A stretch of 64,000 bases of DNA from Meconema thalassinum (Eukaryota; Arthropoda; Insecta; Orthoptera; Tettigoniidae), in contig OX336396.1 in NCBI GenBank assembly GCA_946902985.2, positions 232,824,797 through 232,888,796 on the forward strand, given 5' to 3'. Below, in pieces: positions 32,253 through 43,631 of the stretch. Every line of letters starts with the position of its first letter. The first letter of the stretch is position 1. The notes below the pieces were generated by a model. It saw only the letters and a program-made list of their open reading frames with translations. It did not search any database and was not told the DNA's origin. The position numbers and the translations under genes are program-made.

Positions 32253-34374
32253 AGAGGAAAGACCATGTGCCTTACCCATTATTTCTGTACGGATAGATGG
32301 ACAACAGTATAAAGCCCTGATGGATACTGGTGCAATTATCTCCATCATTTCAGAGGAATGTTATCAAAGTCTGCTAAGAGGAGAGAACATGACAGTTCTA
32401 CCTGTTTCTACCGTCAAAGTGAGAGGGATATTCCGAGATAAGGCAGTGAAGTGCAAGATTCAAGTGTTATTGAACTTTGAGATCAATGGAAGGAATTATG
32501 AACAGATCTTCATTGTAGTGAGCAAGATCAATTTTGATATGGTGCTTGGAATCGATTTTATATCGAAGGTCGGAGCTATTATTGACATGAAGAACAGAAG
32601 TATTAGCTTTAATGATGGGTACATAATCACAGAAGAGATAGAAAAACAGGACGTGAAAAACAGTCTGGAAATAGACCTTAGGGAAGAAATTTTGAATACT
32701 ATAGTTAATGAAGTGGAAAATTTAGCAGAAATACCCAGTAGAAAAACTGAAGGATTTGAAGAAATTCAGGGGGAATTTGAGGATCTGATAAAGGAATTCC
32801 AAGATATTTTCGATGAAAAGCCTGGATTGATTAAGGATTATAAATACAAGATAAGGCTGACAGATGAAACCACTTACCAGAAGAGAATATACCCCATTCC
32901 TGAGAAATACTATCAAGAAGTACGAGGGTTAATCAGAAAAATGGAGGTAGACGGGATTATTAAAAAACAGGCGTCGTCTTATATAAACCCCATCACAGTA
33001 GTGAAGAAAAGTAATGGTCAGATACGTCTTTGTCTCGATGCCAGGACCATTAACTTGAAGATTCTTCCAGAAAATGACCGACCACCCAAGATTAGAGATC
33101 TGCTTCGAAAATTCAAAGGGAGAGCATGTTTCAGCGTTCTTGACTTGACGTCTTCATTTTATCAAGTTCAGCTAGAGGAAGATAGTATGCAGTACACTGG
33201 ATTCCTATTTGACCAGACGTCATGGGTCTTTGTCCGAATGCCTTTTGGTATGGTTAACAGTGGACCAGCACTTATTCGAGCACTTGATAGTAAGCTCACT
33301 GACGAAGTGAAAGAAAATGTAATCTGCTACATTGACGATTTAATCGTATCTTCACCCAGCGCCGCAGAACATTTAGTGCACTTGAGAAAGTTGTTCGAGA
33401 ATTTACGGGAGGCCAATATCAAGGTGAATTTTGGAAAATGTCAATTCTTGAAGCAAGAAATAAATTACTTGGGGCATACTATTGATAAAGATGGATATCA
33501 TCCAAACATGAAAAAAGTAGATGCGATCACGAGATTTCCAAAGCCAACTAAAGTGAAACAAGTCAGAGAATTTGTAGGAGCATGCCAATTTATTAGCAGC
33601 CACTGTCCAAGATACTCAGAAATTATGGCTCCTCTGTATGACTTACTCAAGAAGAATAACAGATGGAAATGGAGTACCGCTGCAGACGAGGCTTTTGAGA
33701 CAGCAAAAGAGATGCTCAGAAATAATGTGAAACTGGAGTACCCAGACTTTGAGAAGGTGTTCTATATTGAGTCTGATGCATCAAGAGTAGGCATTAGTGC
33801 AGTCTTATACCAGAAAGACGAGGCAGGCAACAAGCACTACATTGCGTTCACTAGTCGGAAGTTGAAGAAACACGAGGAAAATTACTTCACGACGGAGCTT
33901 GAAGCGTTAGCTTTTGTAACAGCATTGCAAGCCTGGAAGAAAATACTGCTGGGACATAAGGTCATCATTATTACTGACCATAAAGCACTACAGTTTATGC
34001 TGCAAACTGACATGTCGAGTGATAGATTGACACGTTGGGCTTTGTTCACCCAACAGTTTAACGCCACTATCGTCCACCAGCCTGGGAAAGATAACTTACT
34101 GGCTGATGCTCTATCACGTAACCCTATTAAAAATGTGCAGATACACCATGTACAATTGGAGCAAGAAGATCAAGAAACCGTTAGGAGGTTAGCCCGAATC
34201 GGTGTGTCACAGAAGAGACACGCTCCAATAAGGAAAATGTACAGGTTCCTCAAGGGTTACATGGACAATACTGATGTTGACTATGCAGTTACACGGAGAA
34301 ATTCACGACACTTTGTCTTGAGTGGAGACATCGTATGCAAGTATGCTGACTCTGCGCATACAAACTCCGAATAG
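32253..34374 (+). pseudogene. pol: pol of the Ty3/gypsy element: protease, reverse transcriptase, RNase H
   Basis: Coding sequence resumes right after the TTAA at 32249-32252, in the gag frame once the insertion is discounted, so gag and pol formed one reading frame; the ATG at 32320 is internal (it is the M before DTGA). In order: aspartic protease (ALMDTGAIIS; VLGIDFISK), reverse transcriptase (RLCLDARTINLKILPENDR, SVLDLTSSFYQVQLEED, MPFGMVNSGPA, catalytic YIDD at 33328-33339, YLGHTIDKDG), and RNase H (FYIESDASRVGISAVLYQKD, TTELEALAF, IITDHKAL, LLADALSR). All catalytic acidic residues that I checked are present. A stop at 34372-34374 follows a frameshift. Confidence 0.93.
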
Positions 34375-35429
34375 TCGTGCCACCTAAACTTGTTGTCAAT
34401 TTAGTGTGGGTAGCTCATCACGCAACTGGACATGCCGGTTTAGATAAGACTCTTAATACTCTTCAAGAGAGATTTATCTGGACTAACATGCGTTCCAGCA
34501 TTGCCAAGGTCATTAGATCATGTGACAAATGTCAAAGAGCAAAGTATGCTTCTGCTTTGTTAAAAGGAAAACCGAAGGCTATGATTCCTTCTAAGCCAAC
34601 CGAACTTATGGCGACGGACATATTTGGCCCCTGTCCGAAGGGATATCAGGGTAACCAGTACCTGTTGGTTACCGTGGATGTTTTCTCAAAATTTGTTACA
34701 ATGAGTCCCATGCAGAAAGCTAACACAAGGAACGTAGTAAGCAGACTGGAAAATGCTGTATTTCCTAAAGCAGGTATACCAGAATATCTACTGTCAGATC
34801 ATGGAACGCAATTTACGTCCGTGGAATTTGCAGCGGACATGGAAAGGCTTGGCATTAAGCACTTATTTTCAAGCGTGCGTTATCCAGAATCGAATTCCTC
34901 AGAAAGATATATGGCTGAATTTTCGAAATTCTGTCGAATTTTCTGTCCAAATGATCATTCTGGTTGGGTGAGATTTGTACCCCTTATAGAGGAATGTCTG
35001 AACTCTACAGTGCAGGAGAGTACAGGAGAAGTGCCAATGCGACTTCATCTTGGAAGAAACCCAGAAAGGCCGTGGGATAATCTTTTCAACCACATTCCTA
35101 GAGATCCCGACGTAGGAAGGCAGCAGAGGATTGACAAGGCGAAGGAACAACTCCAGAAAGCAGCAGAGAAACGATTGAAAAGAGTAGCTGGAAAACGTTT
35201 TGGTACACCCTTACAAGTTGGAAATCTTGTATTATTACGCAGACCTGTCAAGGCTGATATGAGCAAGAAAATATACCCCAAATTTGGAAATGTATTCATG
35301 GGGCCGTTTAGGATTACGAACGCCTATGGAAACAACTGCTATGAACTCTACGATGATGAGAATAATGTCATTTACGGCAAGTTCAATGCTGGAAATTTAA
35401 AAAGATACTATACTAGAGTAAGCCAGTAA
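34359..35429 (+). pseudogene. pol: integrase part of pol, frameshifted
   Basis: It continues in the next frame back (-1) from about 34359: RIVVPPKL, then the zinc-binding HHCC module (HHATGHAG ... SCDKCQ), a catalytic core with D in MATDIFGPCP, D in YLLSDHGTQF and E in SNSSERYMAE, and a C-terminal GPFRITNAYGNNCYELYDDE module (GPY/F type). The shift relative to RNase H is what a single-base loss near 34345-34360 would give. The GTG at 34377 is not a real start. It ends at TAA 35427-35429, with no envelope gene downstream. Integrase would insert the cDNA; here it could not be made from the same polyprotein. Confidence 0.92.
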
Positions 35430-35510
35430 TAATTCAATTTCGTGTTCAAGAGAGTTGAGGTACTTGTAACACTGAGTTTAAAAAACAATTTGCAACTGTT
35501 TTTAAAACGT

Positions 35511-35523
35511 GGTGAGAGGAGAA
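35511..35523 (+). promoter_or_regulatory. Polypurine tract
   Basis: GGTGAGAGGAGAA lies immediately 5' of the 3' LTR's TGCCCCC, the expected position for the plus-strand primer. Confidence 0.8.
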
Positions 35524-38500
35524 TGCCCCCGTAATTGAATTATATAGAGACCACGGTGGCTATTTTGGAAATTATAGCGAAAGTTATGGCTGTCATAGTT
35601 ATGACGTGGGTAGTCATGACGTAAGCACGGATGACGCAGACGTTATGCCAGCAGGCTACTTGAGCTGAGATTCTCAGTGACGTCAGTAGTTAGTCGAGAA
35701 TGTTCCAAGATGTACGACGCAGTCGCAGGAAACGTGGAATTCTGCTGAGGAAGAAATTATGCTATTGGAGGGGAGACTTAAACCAATGAACGATAGTATT
35801 AGGGAAGACGGAGATTGCTAAAACTATGGTATTTTTATTACTTTTGGAATGCAGAATTGTGGAAATCCATTTGCAGTAGAGGCATTGTTCTGGAATTTTG
35901 GTGAAATTTATTTTCAGTTTTTGAATTATGAAAATCCGTCATGTATTGACGAAGTTGGAACTTCTAGCGATGACGTAGTAACACGCGATGGAAGTGATAG
36001 ATACGCCCCTCATGAAGTTCATAAAAGGCCTTGCGCAGAAGAGAGGAGCCTCATTCTCTCAGATTATAAATCTATCGTCAGATCTCAAATAGTCATTTCA
36101 GTGAAACGTCGAGTGAGTTTAGTAGTGAAAAAGTCGTCTTTGTAACGGGTGGCGAAGCCACTGCATGAAACGAGAGTCGAACATACAAGCAGTGCAGGTT
36201 TACTGTGAAGTAAATCTAGGTGAAGTTGAAACGACACTTATAACGCTTCTACGAGATTAGCTGTGAACAGTTAGCGGTCGCCTATAAGCTAATTCTCTTG
36301 TGCATTGCTACAGTAAGGACTGTAGAAAAGCTGAACAATTTCGAGGAAGTATTTTGGAAGTTATTGACAATATTAGACGACTGACAAAAGTGATTTTCTC
36401 GCCACAGAAGAAACACTTTGTATAGCCAGACTCAACGCTACGGCTGACAGGGCTAGTGAAATAGGGAGACGTCAGATTGCTTTTGTGACACAACGCTACA
36501 ATATAATGGAGCAATTTAATAAGGCAGTTTGTTCTTCTAATACTATTACCGAAGAGCATATGGAAGGCTAAAGGACTTAATGCAATTGGGACATATTTCA
36601 ACGGAGTAAGATAGCGACATGGAACTTCGCTAATTGCTATTCCATACAAGCGAACATGTGGTGAACTAACCATCTACACCCATGTTTCGTGAGTAAAGGC
36701 TGAATACTATCAAACAGCAATAGAAATGACTTCATACTTTCTGAATATGAATATTTCTTCGGAAATTTATACAAAAACTTCATGGCGATTTTCAACTGGA
36801 ACTTCAGGGATTTTTCAAGAGAGGTCAGGGTTGTCCCGACTCACAAAGAAGATTATTGCCGGAAGGATGTCGTTCGTCTTCGTGAAGCAGTTCGATTCTT
36901 CGATGGTGCTGTTTCTGGTTTCGAGGATGGAGCTCAGCTTTAACTTGGTGAAATGGATCCATCAACAGTCTTCTTTGGGGAATTTTCCTCTGGAACGTCA
37001 ATCGGCAGATAAGGTAGTCGTGAACGTTTATTGTATTTGAGTTTCTTAGCAATATTTGAGCAACCATTTTTCCCATATTTTTGTCCTCATGTATTTTTGC
37101 CCGATATTCTTGTTTGAGATTCCTATTCTCAGTACACCTTGATGAGTTATGCCTTTTTCGACGTTTTATTAAGACATTGTTATGTCATGGGCATAGTTAA
37201 ATGATTTTGAATCAGTTGAGACTGATATTTAGATTTTTCAGTAATTTGCTTATTTTTGTAGTCACGATATGACTGTAAGTTAATGATTTTTATGGCAGAT
37301 TTAAATTCAGACAGCGTGTCACTATATTAAAGTAATTCTACCCCAGTTTAATTACTTTGACCAATTTTCTGTCATCATCAAGAAGGAAGAACATTTAAAT
37401 GATTTTAGAGCGTTAAAATCCAGTACGTTGTCGACGATCTTGGAAATACTAGTCGTTATTTGAATTGACTGCAACACAGACATTTATCGTCAGTCATGAA
37501 CGACCATTGCATCTTAGGCAATTCTGTGAAAGATGAACATTAATTATGAATTATTGAATGCATTAAATTCGTGAAACTTGTGTTAGGTTTTTTCTCATAT
37601 AGAGATTTATATAATGATGTTTGCATTCCCCAGTCTAATTGGATTCGATTCGACTATTTTGCAGTTAGTCGCACTTTGTTTGATGATAGTATTTTGATAC
37701 TACAATTCTTTGAAGATGTTAATCTTAAATTTTGATAGACCAGACAGGCGTATATAAGCGTATTCACTATTAAATTTGTTTGTGATTGGCAAATTTTTAT
37801 TTCATTTCGATTCATGAATGAAATCCACGAAGTTTAAATGACAACAGTTTTGAAGCAATTATTGATATAAGAATTTTTAAGTGGAACTATGAATGTATAA
37901 TCGATAGTGCAGCGGACATGGTGAAAGTCGCTGATGTATAATGCCTTAAATAAATGAAGGAGATTCCCCCTGTAATTAATAATGATAAAGAATTATTTGT
38001 GGAAGTTTTGTAAGTTCGGTGGAAGTTTTAATGCCATATAGATTAATATATGATGAATTTTGGGCTATTTTGAATGCAGTTTGTGCATTATTTTGTAAGC
38101 GAAGTATTTTCCGCTAGAGTGTATTGTCATAGTTCGTTGAAAATTAATCAAGTGAATTTACTGTTATAATTAACAAGAGTTTGAAAGAATTTGAGATAAG
38201 ATTTTGAATGAAGATTACCGTCACAAATAATTAAAATTATTACAACCTTTATTAAACCAGATTGTGACATTTACATGTATAACTAACCTTCATTGGTCGA
38301 TTATATTAAACACGATTATGAATTTACCAACCGGATAAAACATGTGGTTCAATGTATTTCTTAAATTAATAATTTAAATAATTTAAATGTTGATATTGTA
38401 AATAATAAATGTAAATATCTTTGACAATATTGTGGAACGAAAGTAATGTTAAAGGCGTGTTTAAAATTTTTGTAATTATTTTCGACAATATTATAAACAA

Positions 38501-39408
38501 TTTCTAATTGTTATAAATAATTTATGTGATTTTGTTATAAACATTTAAGAGTGTGTTTCATACTCTAAACTATGCTGATTAAACATTTGGATGATAACTT
38601 AACAAGTTCAAGGATAGTTAAAATAATCCAGTGGGATGGAAGTTAAGCATTTGAAAGATTTGCGTCAATATGTATGAGTTGTCTTGTAGACATTTAAAGC
38701 TTTAAAAGGAGCTGAATTCTTACGCAAGTGTGGGGAGAGGAGTGCGCCCCATTTGACAGGTGTGAGCCAGGTTAAAGAGTAGACCAGCCGGCCAGACATC
38801 TGGTTACAAGCAGGTGAGGTCGATACTCCGGCCTTGTGCCTATTAATAAAGGTGTTATGTTTATTGAAAGAAACCATATGCTCTATATATGTCGTACCCT
38901 GACTTCCTCATCCAATCCAAATGTGTTATAAAATGTTACGTTATTTTGAGCTCATGGGAGCTAACAGATTGTTTGATAAATTTGCAAGTCCTTTAGGAGG
39001 ACGTAGTCAGATTGACATAGGCTACTGATAGCCACGTTTATTTTGTTGAGTTGTGAAAATCATACTCTTTATTTGAAAATAAAGCTTTTGTACAGTTCAA
39101 AGTTCTCGTCTTCGGTCTGGTTCATTTTTAAATGTCATGGTGAAGGTTATTGTGAGAGCATACTTTAAGGATCCTGTTGTCAACCCAATCCCCGAGATAT
39201 TTATAAGAGGTAAGTAAAAGTAAGTATGTAACCCCGTCTATTTTGGTGTGTTCCACAATAATTTTTCTTGGTAACTTCTGTGTTCAAACCTCGGTAGTAT
39301 CTGTCAGTGCCATTTTCATATATGTAGCTGAGCTGGTGCGATTGATTGTTGGCAATCCGATTGAGGGGGCGGATATCTGACAGCCTACTATCCGGGTAAA
39401 CGGGGACA
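35524..39408 (+). repeat. 3' LTR
   Basis: 3885 bases, collinear with 18355-22239 without net indels, followed by the GTAC target duplication at 39409-39412. Confidence 0.97.
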
Positions 39409-39669
39409 GTACCTTCCTCAAGGCCACGGCCGCCTCCTTCCCTCTTCCTTGCCTATCCATCCTGACCATCCATTACCTTCCCTCATGAGGCCCCTGTTCG
39501 CTTTGCAGGTGAGGCCACCTGGGCGAGGTGCCAATCACACCTCACCAGTTGTATCCCCTCCGATTAGATATTCCCAGCTCTAGTAGAGGCGGTAGTGGTG
39601 AGTTCCCTCGCTGAGTCCGTGGGTTCCACAAACCTGGAGGGTAAACGACTAAGAAGAAGACTATTATTC
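39409..39669 (+). mobile_element. SINE-I copy, 3' half, split by the LTR element
   Basis: It continues the SINE body from 18354 after the GTAC duplication (CTTCCTCAAGGCCACGGCCG...), includes GCAGGTGAGGCCACCTGGG, and ends near 39660 in an AAGAAGAAG tail. CTATTATTC at 39661-39669 is the second copy of the SINE's target duplication. Confidence 0.85.
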
Positions 39670-39816
39670 TTTCTTCCATTTAGATGTACATGACCAGTCC
39701 TAATGATTAATCTTTTAGTACATGAGAAACCATACATTATAATAAAATGTATATAACCATAGTCAATATATATGTTGTAGTCTACATTAAAACCGTACTG
39801 GTTTCAGTCACTTTGT

Positions 39817-40134
39817 AACCGACGGCAGTGGCTACGCTGGCTAAAGCGCAGCATTAGGTCATGGGGCCAAGCTCTCTGCTGACTTGGTAGACGCGTGGGT
39901 TCGAACCCCACCGTCGGCCGTCCTTGAAATGGTTTTCCGTGGTTTCCCATTTTCAACATCAGGCAAATGCTGGGACGGTACCTTCTGATAGGCAACGGCC
40001 GCTTCCTTCCACATCCTTGTCCAGTTTCATTCAACTTCATCTCTCATCCCGACGCGCAGGTCGCCCACGGGCGTCGAATAGAAAGACCTGTACTAGGCCT
40101 CTGAGGAGGCCACACGACAACAACAACAAAAAAA
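39817..40134 (+). mobile_element. Full-length SINE-I with 11-bp target duplication
   Basis: AGTCACTTTGT is at 39806-39816 and 40135-40145. The tRNA-like head has GGCTACGCTGGCTAAAGCGC (A-box region) and GGGTTCGAACCCCACC (B box). The body is TGGTTTTCCGTGGTTTCCCA ... GGGACGGTACCTTCTGATAG, and it ends in CAACAACAACAAAAAAA. This copy shows the uninterrupted GGTACCTTC that is the target of the LTR element in the 18.3 kb copy. Confidence 0.92.
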
Positions 40135-40267
40135 AGTCACTTTGTGACCTTACTCAGCGTAATTTAGGACGTGTAAATTTGCAAGAACATACACTTACTA
40201 TAAATTTTGCCATAACAGAGGATTCTAAAAATATTCTTGTTCCATATCTCAAAAATTAAAATTTAAA

Positions 40268-41208
40268 AAAGATGTTCAGTAAAGAAAATATAGCCTACTT
40301 TCTCCTAAATGCATGGGCATTGTTATAACTCTTTGTACTTTTCAAGGAGTGTAATTGAATGTTGGTTGTAGTAGCTTGTTGGAATACAACGTGCTATATG
40401 GATATTAAACATGAATATGAGGTGCCCTTTGCTAGTACAAAATTTCATTCAATTCGGTTTCACCGTGTTTCAATTGATATAGTGAATCGATTTGCACTCA
40501 TACATGGCCACTATCTACAAACTATTGGGATGACCTTGTAGTTCAGTCAAAAGATGCTTCCCACAAAACGGTATGTAGTTGCAAAATTTGGTAGAGACCA
40601 AATGATTAGGTTGTTCGTAATTTGATTTAAGCTTTGAACATTTGGATGGCCGCCATTACGTTTCGATCAAAATGGCAGCGATATAATACATGGCACTGAG
40701 GTGTCCTTTGCTAGTGCTACCTCTGTTCCAAATGACGTTCAATTCGGTTTCACCGTGTTTGAATTGATATGGGGAATTAATTTTCACACATACATGGCCG
40801 CCATCTGCAAACTATTGGGCTGATGATCTTGTAGTTTGGTCAGAATATGCTTCTCACATAACGGTATCTTGTTGCGAAATTTGGTAGAGATCAGATGATT
40901 AGGTTGGTCGTAATTTGATTTAAGCTTTTAACATTTGGGTGGCCTTCATTACGTTTCCGTCAAGATGGCGACGATAAAAACATGACAATGAGTTGCCTTT
41001 TGCTAGCGCTACCTCTGTTCCAAATGACGTTCAATTGGGTTCCACCGTGTTCGAATTGATAGGGGGGACAGACATTCAGAGTACACACACTCACACATAG
41101 ACACACACACTGACACACAGACACACACACGATTTTTGGCCCTGTGTAGATCTCATAAGCCTACTTTCATTATTTTTTTTTTTTTTGCAAAAATCGAAAG
41201 TAGGCTAA
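40268..41208 (-). mobile_element. HINE family A, short copy A2
   Basis: Plus-strand left end AAAGATGTTC-AGTAAA-GAAAAT (the hairpin and CAAG terminus slightly mutated), then TATAGCCTACTTTC; right end AAAATCGAAAGTAGGCTAA with a (CA)n tract at 41085-41130. It holds two to three 293-bp-type monomers with GCCGCCAT motifs. Shorter than A1 and A4 because it has fewer monomers. Confidence 0.7.
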
Positions 41209-41465
41209 AAACCAGATCTGTTACAATATGTGCTACGGAAAACATGAAAAATTCTTAACACATTTTGTAACAGATCTGTTTTATTAATTTTAATTTGAGA
41301 GCTTTTGGAACAAGAATATTTTTAGAATCCTCTGTTATGGCAAAATTTATATTAAGTGTATGTTCTTGCACATTTTCATGTACTAAAATACGCTAAGGAA
41401 GGTCAAAGTGTGAATTAAACCGGTACGGTTTTAATGTACAACATATATTGACGTATGGTTATATA

Positions 41466-42240
41466 CATTTTATTATAATTACATCGTCAATAAGAAATTG
41501 GGCTATCATGGTCATTTCTATGTCATTTCAAACCACATATTATTTAAGAATCATAATTCCAATTCCCTCCTGAAAAAATCCGCTAATTGAACGTCACCGT
41601 ACGGAAGATTTGAACCACTCTATTTAATTTTAGTTTAACACACACGTATCTCGAAAAAATAATAGGATGTACTGCACACGGATGAACAGCGTAGGCTTCT
41701 ATGTGGATCGAGACGTGAGAAACGATTGTACATGTATTGGCCGTATCTGGGTCACAAAGGCTCTTTGTGAGAGGCGAGGCAGATGGACACGAAGAAAATA
41801 ACAACAGATGGAGTCGATATATTCCTTAAAGCAGAAAATTGAAATCGAAATACGTAGGCAGAAAGTGCTTTAGGCCTAGAAAAGTAAAAAAGCTTTGTAG
41901 TTTGAATGTAAACATCAACGGTTCGATATAGTTATTGGATTTTTTAGATGAGTTGTGGAAGAAAGAGCTCTGATATTGAGCATGCAGAATGATGATAGGG
42001 TAGCGTGCAGAAGAGATGAGGTAATTTAAACCTTAAGGATTAACAGCAAATAATATATATATCCTTTTGTGCAACTATTGTAGACCTATTGCCTTATGAG
42101 TTCTACCGTGGGGGAAATGGAAAAGTGAACACACCAAAGCCATAGTTCCAGGAAAAATAAACCTTCAGTCAAAGAATATAATAGGCTAATAACAACAACA
42201 ACAACCATAATAATAATAATGATAATAATAATAATAATAA
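41466..42240. other. Unassigned sequence before LINE-2
   Basis: About 775 bases with no supported gene. A 73-residue minus frame (41583-41804) has no recognised motif. It ends in an (AAT/CAA)n tract at 42190-42240. Confidence 0.4.
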
Positions 42241-42532
42241 GGGTCCATCTGGCTCCGGATTGTAGCACCCTGTAAGGGCCCCTGCCTAGGGTTACTATGA
42301 AAATTGGTCAACGGTCCTGACGGCGGAGGAGGAATCTCGGATTCCCAACGGTGGATGGAGCTGAAGAGCCTGGTGGTTTCACCACCAATATAGAATTCCA
42401 AATCAAAAGGCGTTTGTTCCCCGATTGGGCGGCTAATGATCAGCGTCTGTTCACCAAGAGGTGCGGATGTAAACATGCTCCAGGAACTAACAATCCCCGG
42501 TTCTACACCACTAGCAAAGGCTAGATAATTGA
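42241..42532 (+). other. 5' region of LINE-2
   Basis: It is moderately GC-rich compared with its flanks (GGCTCCGGATTGTAGCACCC, GGCCCCTGCCTAGGG) and directly precedes the endonuclease frame. This is consistent with a LINE 5' untranslated region, so the copy may be close to full length at its 5' end. I see no second copy in the window to confirm the start. Confidence 0.45.
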
Positions 42533-43631
42533 TTGCAAGCAAACATGACAGACAAAATTACCCCAGGTGGACAATCGACCCACTCTAAAGTGGCAACCAA
42601 GCATTTGGATTCTCGGGAGCTTGAACATATACGAGAGAGCAAGTCGGAGTGCCCTGGTAAACTTCCACGGAAACATCACACTTACATTGGCACTTTCAAT
42701 ATTCGGACACTGATTCAAACGGGAAAACTTCACAATCTCACAACAGAACTCGTGAATCAGAAAATCCAAATTCTCGCCCTACAAGAAACACGCTTCACAG
42801 ATTCAGAAACAATAGATTACAAGAATTACAGAATCTTCATAAGTCGAACAAACAATAAATTTGGCAAAGGAGCACCATTATTTGGCATGGCCTTCGTCGT
42901 AAACAAAAAAGTTTTGGATTCAGTCAAAGAGGTGAAACCCATTAACAATAGACTTATGACCTTAAGAATCAAACACACAAACAAAAGCTACACCTTTATT
43001 AATGTTCATCCACCGACGAATGCTGACAATAAAAAAGAGCCTGAAAAAAACGGAAATATTCTAGGAAGAACTTAAAACAGTTATGGCCAACATTCGAAAA
43101 GATAATGAGAAAATTCTACTCGGAGATTTTAATGCACAAATTGGCAGGGAATGCAAATACAAGAAGACAGTAGGAGATTACCCAGCACACAGGTTCAACA
43201 ATAAAAATCGCACGCGTCTCATTCAGTTGTGCCAACAAAACAACTTGAAAAATATGTCCACCTCACTCCGGAAAAAAAAAACAGAAAACTTGGCGATCAC
43301 CCTTCCATCATTTAGGAGAATTTCAGATTGACCATGTGGCAATATCGTATGATTACCAAAAAGAAATTCACGACGTGCTAGTGCGCAGAGGTGCTAACAT
43401 AGATTCGGATCATTATTTAGTAAGAGTCAAAATCAAATTCACACCCAAAAGAAAATTCAATAGGAAAACACCGGTGATCCCAAAATTTGATCTAAACAAA
43501 ATCGAGGATTCCAAAATAACAGCAGAATGGGAAAGACCAACTGCGGAAAACAGGGAGGAATTTCAAACTAAAATCATCAAAACAGCGAAAGACCTAATCC
43601 CTCTTCACAAAAACCCAAAACACCCTTGGTG
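42533..43631 (+). pseudogene. LINE-2 AP-type endonuclease domain (broken)
   Basis: Three consecutive frames together carry the apurinic-endonuclease-like domain of LINEs: IGTFNIRTLIQTGKLHNL (Asn motif), ILALQETRFTD (catalytic Glu), FINVHPPTNADN, KILLGDFNAQIGRE (Asp-x-Asn), and RRGANIDSDHYLVRVKI (Ser-Asp-His). It is broken by a TAA at 43073 and by frame changes near 43080 and 43330. A tract of nine A at 43275 is a likely slip site. The N-terminal ATG at 42533 or the internal one at 42545 could be the start. The enzyme would nick target DNA to prime reverse transcription. Confidence 0.88.

Larger units (their letters stand above)
18355..39408 (+). mobile_element. Ty3/gypsy-type LTR retrotransposon with 3.9 kb LTRs
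   Basis: Two 3885-bp direct repeats begin TGCCCCCG and end GGGGACA (TG...CA), lie exactly 17169 bases apart, and are flanked by GTAC at 18351-18354 and 39409-39412. Order inside: primer-binding region, gag, protease, reverse transcriptase (YIDD), RNase H, integrase, purine tract. That order defines Ty3/gypsy. No envelope frame follows integrase, so it is a retrotransposon rather than a retrovirus-like element. It is defective: a TGA in gag at 23253, a 6.9 kb TTAA insertion at 25352-32248, and a frameshift near 34350. I count seven LTR differences, so the integration is recent. Confidence 0.95.
39729..41465. repeat. Inverted repeat flanking element A2
   Basis: The left arm (39729-39805 plus 40146-40262, interrupted by a SINE) is the reverse complement of 41283-41465. 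Shared landmarks are GGAACAAGAATATTTTTAGA, CCTCTGTTATGGCAAAATTT and TATATTGAC(T/G)ATGGTTATAT. A2 occupies the interior. A third copy of the outer part lies at 58105-58190. Confidence 0.75.

Noticed and set aside
34345..34377. Programmed -1 frameshift between RNase H and integrase
   Set aside because: I see no convincing slippery heptamer, and Ty3/gypsy elements normally encode integrase in the same frame as RT. A one-base loss in this copy is simpler.
35430..35510. Envelope or third open frame of the LTR element
   Set aside because: Only about 80 bases separate the integrase stop from the polypurine tract.
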